12,071 bases of DNA from Firmicutes bacterium UBA5559 (lineage in GTDB: Bacteria; Bacillota; Clostridia; Peptostreptococcales; Anaerovoracaceae), in assembly GCA_002425705.1 (NCBI GenBank), contig DIMT01000031.1:34757-46827 (forward strand), given 5' to 3'. The position numbers were made by a program, and so were the translations under genes. The notes beneath the pieces are model-generated. The model was not told where the DNA came from and did not search any database. It worked only from the letters and a program-made list of their open reading frames with translations. This document shows, one piece after another, positions 6,950-12,071 of the stretch. Position 1 is the stretch's first letter. The number at the start of each line of letters is the position of its first letter.

Positions 6950-8215
6950 TTAGAAATTGGCGATGGGAAGCGGCACATTGATGGCATCCCCATTCTTCAG
7001 TGATTCAGGAGCTACGGTTACAACAGAACCACTTTGCCACTGATTGATGTTGGCTCCGGCTGCGTAGTTCTGTCCATCTTCTCCCAGATCCCATCCAAAG
7101 CCAAGAGTGGTCATATCCAGCTTGGTTTCCAGCGCGGCGGTACGGATGGTTTCAGGATCATCCAGATCGGCTGCATTGGGAAGAATGTTATTCAGGAAGG
7201 TGTAAGCGCCGGCAAAGGCTGCTTCAGCTGCGATGGAGGCGTTCTTCAGGTTGCTGTTCTTAGCCAGGAAAGCTTCTCGGAAGGCTTCTACCGTTGCTCT
7301 CATTTCTTCGTCTTCGAAAACGTCAAGAGGCAGGTTGGTCGGCATGTCCGTACAGAAGAATCCGTCGGAATCAGTACCAACGGTCATGGCGAAGTTGGGA
7401 TCCGTAGTTCCGGCACCCAGTCCCATGAAGACCTTCGGCATAGCCTGCAGCTGCTTCAGGGTGTCAACCAGCAAAATAGCGTCATTGACATAGTTTACAG
7501 TCAGCAGGACATCGGGTTTGGCCTGTTTGATCTGAAGGACCAGAGCAGACATATCGGTAATGGTGGTATTGTAATGAGCTCTTCCCACCAGCTGCATACC
7601 CATTTCTTTTACCTTGGCTTCTGCTCCGTTGGCAACGGATTCGCCATAGCTGGATTCTTCATGGATGATGAAGACTTTCGCATCAGCAGGTGCGATTCCC
7701 AGAGTTTCAGTAATGCTGGTTCCAACGTATTCGGCACCGACAGCTCCTCGCAGACCACCCTTATCCAGGATTCGGTAAACATACTTGAAGTTGGAGTCGG
7801 TCAGAGCATCGGCGATACCACCGGACTCAACCAGAACGACACCGCTCTTGTCTGTAACGCCGGCGATGGCCAGAGCATTACCGCTGGCCAGGGATCCGAA
7901 GACCACTTTTACGCCAACCTGGTCTACCAGACGGCCGGCTTCTGTGGCTGCTGCCGTAGGATCCGGGGCATCAGCACTTACGAGTTCAATAGGCCGGCCC
8001 TGAACGCCGCCCTTTTCATTGACGAAGTCCACCGCAATCTGAACCGCGTCCAGACACTGATTGCCCAGCAGAGCATTGGCTCCGCTCAGGGGATAGATTG
8101 CACCGACTTTGAAGGGTACTGCTTCGCCGGACGGCTCCTCAGCCCCGCCTCCACAGCCTGTAATCGTTCCCAGTACCAATACTAAGATCAATAGAACTGC
8201 TAAAAACTTTTTCAT
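6950..8215 (-). CDS. Solute-binding lipoprotein of branched-chain amino acid/amide ABC importer (LivJ/LivK-like)
   Basis: Extracytoplasmic receptor of the importer, 421 residues. Residues 1-20 are a lipoprotein signal peptide (MKK, long hydrophobic core) ending in the lipobox ITGC, so Cys21 should be lipidated and anchor the protein to the outer face of the membrane. A short Gly/Glu-rich linker leads to a type I periplasmic-binding domain (Peripla_BP_6/LivJ type) opening with VGAIYPLSGANALLG, followed by the GSLASGNALA ligand-loop region. The start at 8213-8215 is preferred over an upstream in-frame ATG at 8249-8251, because AGGAGG (8221-8226) is five bases before it and the signal peptide then begins correctly. 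Sequence alone does not tell whether the ligand is leucine-like, an amide or something else. It lies directly downstream of an amidohydrolase gene, which argues for a dedicated ligand. Confidence 0.93.
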   Translation of the reverse strand: MKKFLAVLLILVLVLGTITGCGGGAEEPSGEAVPFKVGAIYPLSGANALLGNQCLDAVQIAVDFVNEKGGVQGRPIELVSADAPDPTAAATEAGRLVDQVGVKVVFGSLASGNALAIAGVTDKSGVVLVESGGIADALTDSNFKYVYRILDKGGLRGAVGAEYVGTSITETLGIAPADAKVFIIHEESSYGESVANGAEAKVKEMGMQLVGRAHYNTTITDMSALVLQIKQAKPDVLLTVNYVNDAILLVDTLKQLQAMPKVFMGLGAGTTDPNFAMTVGTDSDGFFCTDMPTNLPLDVFEDEEMRATVEAFREAFLAKNSNLKNASIAAEAAFAGAYTFLNNILPNAADLDDPETIRTAALETKLDMTTLGFGWDLGEDGQNYAAGANINQWQSGSVVTVAPESLKNGDAINVPLPIANF

Positions 8216-8229
8216 ACTTTCCTCCTTCT

Positions 8230-8306
8230 TATGGCTATGCCATAGCTGCAAGTTCTTCCGGCCTCCCTGAGATGTCTTTTATCCCATGGCAGATGGTCTT
8301 CTGCCA
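8230..8306 (-). other. Spacer between amidohydrolase and binding-protein genes with two inverted repeats
   Basis: The 100-base gap holds two small inverted repeats: a 7-base stem TGGCAGA/TCTGCCA (8287-8293 and 8300-8306) and a 6-base stem TATGGC/GCCATA (8230-8235 and 8239-8244) just before the binding-protein ribosome binding site. Neither is followed by a T-run on the minus strand, so no terminator is called. A weak TTGGCA-N18-GATAAA could be an internal promoter but is unconvincing. Cotranscription of the two genes is the simplest reading. Confidence 0.4.
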
Positions 8307-8315
8307 ATCAATAAC

Positions 8316-9971
8316 TTAGTTTTTTTCGAACTCGATGATGCCATCCACCATGGTCATCTGAATCTCAACCCGCAGAAGCTCCTCCTTGGGAGTTTCCAGA
8401 ATGTTCTCGGAAAGTACCACCACATCCGCCAATTTGCCCGGTTCCAGGCTGCCCTTGATATGGTCTTCGTAGCTGCTGTACGCTCCGTTCAGCGTATATA
8501 GGCGAATCGCCTCCCGTACTGAAATGGCCTGCGCCGGATCGGTCTGCATGCCGGTGACCCGGTCGATCCGGTTAACCGCTGCATCAATGATGGAGATGGG
8601 CTCCACCGGACCAGAGGGAGAATCGCTGGCGATGGAAACCCGGACTCCTGCATCGATCATGGACCGGAGGGCACTGAAATATTTCATCCGCTCTCCATAA
8701 TATTTAATATAGTTGCTGCCGTTCCAGGCGATGAAGCCAGGATTGCAGGTCGGACAAATGTTCAGCTTGGCCATCCGGTCGATCAAGTCCTGATCCACCA
8801 GGGTGCAGTGCTCAATCCGGTGACGGGCTTCCGGCCTGGGATTGGTCAGAAAGGCATGTTCATACCCTTCCACCATGAATTCCACCGCCAGATCTCCCAC
8901 CGCGTGGGCGGTAGCCTGACAGCCGGCATCGTTGATCTTCTTAATGTAATCCCTTACCTCTTCCCGTTCCCAGCCAAGGATTCCCGGCATGTCCGGGTCG
9001 TGACTGTAAGGCTCCCGGGTGGCACAGGAAGGGCCGCTGGTCCCACCGTCGATCATGAATTTGCTGGATCCCAGCCGGTAATATTCGTCTCCCAGCCCGG
9101 TCATGATTCCCAGGGCAAAGAGGTGTTCGTTTTCTTCTATGGCAAAGGACTTGCCGTACACGTTGTGAATCAGCATGTACTCTCTGGGCTTGAAGGCTCT
9201 CTCCCGGCAGAGCTTCTGCATGACCCGGTAGGACAGGGTCATGAACTCCCCGCAATCGTGGACTGAGGTGATCCCGTTTCGGAGAAGAAGGTCGTTGGAC
9301 TTCATTGCTGCAGCAATCTGCTGTTCCTCCGTGTAGACCACGTGGCTCCAAACAAGGAAATGGGTATGATCCTTCACCATACCGGTAAGCTTCCCCTTTT
9401 CCACCACGATCTCGTCGTGGGGGAACTTGGATGCATCCTCGGCTTTGGTCACGCCGATGCTCTCCAAGGCCTTGCTGTTATAAATGCAGATGTGACCACA
9501 GGTCCTCATGCACTGAACCGGGTTATCCGGTGCAGCAGCATCCAGCTCTTCCAGAGTGATATGCCTTTTTTCCTTAATGGTGTTCTGGTCGTAGCCCATC
9601 ATGGAAATCCAGGCCCCCGGCTTTCTTTTAGCTGCGGCTTTGCGAATCAGTTCCAGAATATCCTGGATGGAGGGGCAGTTGGCCAGATTGGTATTGATGA
9701 TGGCCGCATCCTCGTCGTCCCCGAAGAATCCCTTTAATATGGGATGATAGTGGGTGTCGATGAAACCGGGAATCAGGCTTCGGCCCTTTAGATCGATGAC
9801 TCGGGTATCCGGCCCGATCCAGGCTTGTACCTCCTCATCGCTGCCGACACAGGCAATCTTGTTGCCCACTACAGCCAGTCCCTGGGCAATATCGTCCTTC
9901 TCATTAATCGTTACCACCGATCCATTCAGGAAAGCAACGTCTGCAAAAGTACAAATACAACCATTTTTCAT
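8316..9971 (-). CDS. Metal-dependent amidohydrolase, YtcJ-like (Amidohydro_3)
   Basis: Predicted cytoplasmic hydrolase of 551 residues, full length for the YtcJ-like branch of the amidohydrolase superfamily; no signal peptide. A small beta-sandwich portion (about 11-66) precedes the TIM-barrel, which opens with the metal-binding GFIDTHYHP (H74, H76). Further likely active-site residues are K304 or D308 in KFMIDGG, H356 (TAHAVGD), H388 (RHRIEHC) and D450 (ASDSPSGP). The C-terminal GSLEPGKLADVVVL (507-520) completes the sandwich domain. The start has GAGGA (9978-9982) six bases upstream. Family members hydrolyse C-N bonds in cyclic or linear amides and N-formyl or carbamoyl compounds, but many have no known substrate. 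It is the first gene of the unit that continues into the binding protein and LivHMGF, so substrate and transported solute may be linked. No substrate is assigned. Confidence 0.92.
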   Translation of the reverse strand: MKNGCICTFADVAFLNGSVVTINEKDDIAQGLAVVGNKIACVGSDEEVQAWIGPDTRVIDLKGRSLIPGFIDTHYHPILKGFFGDDEDAAIINTNLANCPSIQDILELIRKAAAKRKPGAWISMMGYDQNTIKEKRHITLEELDAAAPDNPVQCMRTCGHICIYNSKALESIGVTKAEDASKFPHDEIVVEKGKLTGMVKDHTHFLVWSHVVYTEEQQIAAAMKSNDLLLRNGITSVHDCGEFMTLSYRVMQKLCRERAFKPREYMLIHNVYGKSFAIEENEHLFALGIMTGLGDEYYRLGSSKFMIDGGTSGPSCATREPYSHDPDMPGILGWEREEVRDYIKKINDAGCQATAHAVGDLAVEFMVEGYEHAFLTNPRPEARHRIEHCTLVDQDLIDRMAKLNICPTCNPGFIAWNGSNYIKYYGERMKYFSALRSMIDAGVRVSIASDSPSGPVEPISIIDAAVNRIDRVTGMQTDPAQAISVREAIRLYTLNGAYSSYEDHIKGSLEPGKLADVVVLSENILETPKEELLRVEIQMTMVDGIIEFEKN

Positions 9972-10039
9972 AACGTTTCCTCACTATTTTGCTGTCGTTT
10001 CATATTGCGAAATAATATTTCAAATTTTCTTACAATTTT

Positions 10040-10068
10040 ATTTTACTGTTTTCTCCCATAAAAATCAA
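10040..10068 (-). promoter_or_regulatory. Predicted sigma-A promoter of the amidohydrolase-liv operon
   Basis: On the minus strand TTGATT (10063-10068) and TAAAAT (10040-10045) are separated by exactly 17 bases. Each box matches the housekeeping consensus in four to five positions. Transcription would start near 10033, giving a leader of about 60 AT-rich bases before the amidohydrolase ATG. A terminator for the preceding gene lies just upstream, consistent with an independent promoter here. Confidence 0.6.
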
Positions 10069-10077
10069 TGGATTTTT

Positions 10078-10087
10078 TTGTATACAA
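10078..10087. promoter_or_regulatory. Candidate operator TTGTATACAA (perfect palindrome, GntR-type)
   Basis: A perfect 10-base palindrome with a GT-AT-AC core lies nine bases upstream of the predicted -35 box of the amidohydrolase-liv operon. The form agrees with general GntR-family operators. A 9/10 copy occurs at 1778-1787 in front of the lone membrane protein gene. The regulator is not in this window, so the assignment rests only on the motif, its position and its recurrence. Confidence 0.45.
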
Positions 10088-10117
10088 TTCACTATTTGCA
10101 AGGTATTTCAGGGAGTT

Positions 10118-10148
10118 CAAACAAAAAAGCCCGGAAATCAGGGCTTTT
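10118..10148 (-). terminator. Rho-independent terminator downstream of glpK
   Basis: A perfect 8-base stem (AAAAGCCC at 10125-10132, complement at 10141-10148) with an 8-base loop. On the minus strand it is followed by TTTTTTGTTTG. It lies about 50 bases after the glpK stop and separates the hemW-glpK unit from the amidohydrolase-liv operon. The rest of the 227-base gap at 9972-10198 holds the promoter and palindrome listed separately. Confidence 0.85.
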
Positions 10149-10198
10149 GCTTTATTTCGTTAAATTGATAAAAAAATAACTATTTTGTTGTTCTCTTT

Positions 10199-11740
10199 TT
10201 ACAGTTGCCGTTCCGGTTTCGATCCATCCGAAAGGGCATCCTCCTCTGCTTCAGCAGCCCAGGCCAGAGCACACCGGACCGCCCTCTTCCATCCCTTTTG
10301 GAGAGAATGGATCCGGCTTTCTTCTATGGAAACTGAAAACTCCCGGTCCAGCTGCCAATTTTCCAGGATATCCCGCTGATCTTTCCAATATCCCACGGCC
10401 AGTCCGGCCAGATAAGCCGCCCCCAGGGAGGTGGTTTCGATGTTTTTGGGACGCTGGACCCGGGCTCTCAGCAAATCCGCCTGGACCTGCATGAGAAAAT
10501 CATTGCCGCTGGCTCCCCCGTCCACCTTCAGGGTTTTTAACGGGATCCCCGATTCCTCCTCCATCAGGCCCAGCAGGTCTGCTGCCTGGAAGGCAATAGA
10601 CTCCAGGGTGGCCCGGACCAAATGATTCAGGCTGGTCCCCCGGGTGATGCCCACGATGGTCCCCCGGGCGTAGGGATTCCAATAAGGGGCTCCCAAACCC
10701 ACAAAGGCGGGAACCACATAGACCCCGCCCGAATCGGGCACCGATGCGGCCAGTCCTTCCGTGTCCCCGGAAAAATCGATCAGATGGAGCTCGTCCCGAA
10801 GCCACTGGACAGCAGCTCCCGCCACAAAGACGGACCCTTCCAGGGCATACTCCACCTTCCCTCCAAGGCCCCAGCCGATGGTGGTCAGCAGACCCTTTTC
10901 CGAAGAAACCGGCTCTTCCCCCGTGTTCATCAGCAAAAAGCATCCGGTACCGTACGTACTCTTGGCCTCTCCCTTGAGGAAACAGGTCTGACCGAAAAGG
11001 GCGGCTTGCTGGTCTCCGGCAGCTCCGCTGATGGGAATGGGCCCGCCAAAGATATCCGGGGCCGTTTCCCCGTAGAGGTTACTGGATTCCAAGGGCTTTG
11101 CCAGCATGGACCGCGGAATATTCAGTTCCCGGAGGATTTCTTCGTCCCAGGTCAGCTCGTGGATGTTGAACATCATGGTTCGGGAAGCGTTGGAATAGTC
11201 CGTGACAAAGGTCCTGCCCCGGGTCAGCTGCCAGATGAGCCAGGTTTCGATGGTGCCAAAGAGGAGGTTTCCCTTTTCTGCTTCCTCCCGGGCTCCCGGC
11301 ACGTTGTCCAGAATCCACTTCAGTTTGGTTCCGGAAAAATAGGCATCAATCAGGAGACCGGTCTTCTTTCGGAACATGTCCGCCAGGCCCTTCTGCTTCA
11401 GTTGATCACAGACCTCTGCCGTTCGCCGGCACTGCCAGACGATGGCGTTGTACACCGGCTTTCCCGTGTGTTTGTCCCAGACCACCGTGGTTTCCCGCTG
11501 GTTGGTGATGCCGATGGCGGCAATCTGTCGCCAAGTGCCGTTGATCTTATACAGAGCTTCCTGGGCTACTCCGATCTGGGTGGACCAGATCTCCATGGGG
11601 TCGTGCTCCACCCAGCCAGCCTTGGGGTAAATCTGACGAAATTCCTTTTGGGCCAGGCTTATCACTTCTCCTTTTCTATTGTAGAGGATGCAGCGGGAGC
11701 TGGTGGTTCCCTGGTCCAGGGCCATGATGTAGGTTTCCAT
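10199..11740 (-). CDS. glpK: Glycerol kinase GlpK
   Basis: Cytoplasmic FGGY-family kinase that phosphorylates glycerol to glycerol 3-phosphate with ATP. The 513-residue form is slightly longer than the usual ~500 because of an acidic C-terminal tail. Glycerol-binding residues known from the E. coli enzyme are present: R82-E83 (NQRET), Y134 (DAYFSGTK) and D243 (GAAGDQQAALFGQ). The N-terminal phosphate loop ALDQGTTSSR (7-16) and the C-terminal DGGASGNDFLMQ (407-418) are also intact. The histidine that PTS HPr phosphorylates in many Firmicute GlpK proteins should lie at about residue 230, before FGGPIPISG, but the sequence there is PDIFGG. This enzyme therefore probably lacks that control. Start: an in-frame ATG 27 bases upstream is rejected because AAAGGAG sits five to six bases before the ATG at 11738-11740 and residue 1 then aligns with the family. 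It follows a HemW-like gene by 32 bases. Confidence 0.96.
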   Translation of the reverse strand: METYIMALDQGTTSSRCILYNRKGEVISLAQKEFRQIYPKAGWVEHDPMEIWSTQIGVAQEALYKINGTWRQIAAIGITNQRETTVVWDKHTGKPVYNAIVWQCRRTAEVCDQLKQKGLADMFRKKTGLLIDAYFSGTKLKWILDNVPGAREEAEKGNLLFGTIETWLIWQLTRGRTFVTDYSNASRTMMFNIHELTWDEEILRELNIPRSMLAKPLESSNLYGETAPDIFGGPIPISGAAGDQQAALFGQTCFLKGEAKSTYGTGCFLLMNTGEEPVSSEKGLLTTIGWGLGGKVEYALEGSVFVAGAAVQWLRDELHLIDFSGDTEGLAASVPDSGGVYVVPAFVGLGAPYWNPYARGTIVGITRGTSLNHLVRATLESIAFQAADLLGLMEEESGIPLKTLKVDGGASGNDFLMQVQADLLRARVQRPKNIETTSLGAAYLAGLAVGYWKDQRDILENWQLDREFSVSIEESRIHSLQKGWKRAVRCALAWAAEAEEDALSDGSKPERQL

Positions 11741-11772
11741 AGGGTCTCCTTTCTCTTTTCCGATCAATGCTG

Positions 11773-12071
11773 TTAAATCAGTTCCACAAAAATCCGGTTG
11801 GATATGTGGATGCCGGATTCGGTAAGTTTCAACTTATCTCCCTCTATAATTAATTGCTTGTTTTCCATGAATTCGTTGATTTTATGCCATTTATCCCGAA
11901 AGTGTTCCGTTAGTCCTTCTCCGAAGCGCCGGTGGAAATCCGACAGGGATATTCCCTCCTCTTTTCGGAGGCCGGTGAACAAATACTCGCCTATTTCGTC
12001 TTTCCTGGTGTTTTGATGGGTCCAGACCCGGGGCAGCTTCCCTTCCCTTAAAAATTCTCCGTACTCCCGAT
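11773..12071 (-). CDS. HemW-like radical SAM protein, C-terminal end only (partial)
   Basis: The frame runs open from the right edge (first full codon at 12067-12069) to a stop at 11773-11775, giving the last 99 residues. The N-terminal radical SAM part lies outside the window. The visible part matches the HemW/HemN-type C-terminal winged-helix domain: EYLFTGLRKEEGISLSDF followed by RRFGEGL, then KLKLTESGIHISNRIFVELI at the very end, like the family's L-x-LT-x-x-G-x-x-x-SN-x-x-F-x-x-x-L ending. HemW proteins are oxygen-independent coproporphyrinogen oxidase relatives that act as heme chaperones in several bacteria. Whether this is the main HemW or a paralogue cannot be told without the rest. 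It is 32 bases upstream of glpK with no terminator between, so the two may be cotranscribed. Confidence 0.85.
   Translation of the reverse strand, partial: REYGEFLREGKLPRVWTHQNTRKDEIGEYLFTGLRKEEGISLSDFHRRFGEGLTEHFRDKWHKINEFMENKQLIIEGDKLKLTESGIHISNRIFVELI

Noticed and set aside
7034..8185. 383-codon plus-strand open frame opposite the binding-protein gene
   Set aside because: Antisense to a clear lipoprotein with signal peptide and lipobox. The antisense product has no domain I recognise and no upstream ribosome binding site.
8287..8306. Terminator between the amidohydrolase and binding-protein genes
   Set aside because: The 7-base stem is short and followed by TGGGATAAAAG on the minus strand, with no T-run.
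9992..10025. Small inverted repeat in the amidohydrolase leader (ATATT/AATAT around GCGAAAT) as a riboswitch or operator
   Set aside because: Only five AT base pairs, expected by chance in this AT-rich leader; a roughly 60-base leader is too short for known riboswitch classes.
10622..11776. 384-codon plus-strand open frame opposite glpK
   Set aside because: It is fully antisense to an unmistakable glycerol kinase, its predicted protein is low in recognisable structure, and there is no ribosome binding site. It is a shadow of GC-biased codon use on the other strand.

Overview
The window is ordinary bacterial chromosome. It probably comes from an anaerobic, low-to-mid GC member of the Bacillota (Clostridia-like). 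The clues are strong AGGAGG-type ribosome binding sites before nearly every gene, AT-rich intergenic DNA between roughly 50% GC genes, compact rho-independent terminators, an oxygen-independent HemW-type radical SAM protein and a lipobox-bearing solute-binding protein. The genus cannot be fixed from what is visible. No rRNA, tRNA, CRISPR array, insertion sequence, phage gene or attachment site was seen.

Layout, left to right. (1) Positions 1-1693, minus strand: an ABC export-type pair, a LolD/MacB-like ATPase followed by an FtsX-family permease that is cut by the left edge. (2) Positions 1901-3442, plus strand: a lone polytopic membrane protein, not assigned to a family, with a clear internal duplication in its C-terminal half. 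It sits between a divergent promoter region and a hairpin terminator shared with the next operon. (3) Positions 3577-9971, minus strand: a six-gene unit read leftwards, made of a YtcJ-like metal-dependent amidohydrolase and a complete branched-chain amino acid/amide-type ABC importer (binding lipoprotein, LivH, LivM, LivG, LivF). (4) Positions 10199-12071, minus strand: glycerol kinase, preceded by the C-terminal end of a HemW-like gene cut by the right edge.

How they may work together: the amidohydrolase and the importer are in one orientation with short gaps and no internal terminator. The simplest reading is uptake of an amino acid-, amide- or urea-like solute coupled to hydrolysis of a related compound in the cytoplasm; the substrate cannot be read from sequence. 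A perfect 10-bp palindrome with a GT-AT-AC core lies just upstream of the predicted amidohydrolase promoter. A 9/10 copy lies upstream of the lone membrane protein, so a GntR-type regulator may control both. The export ABC pair, glycerol kinase and HemW look like separate functions.

The items most worth a second look are the internally repeated membrane protein, the shared palindrome, a 12-bp direct repeat in that membrane gene's leader, and the strong hairpin between the binding-protein gene and livH. I found no convincing sign of a wholly new multi-gene system.
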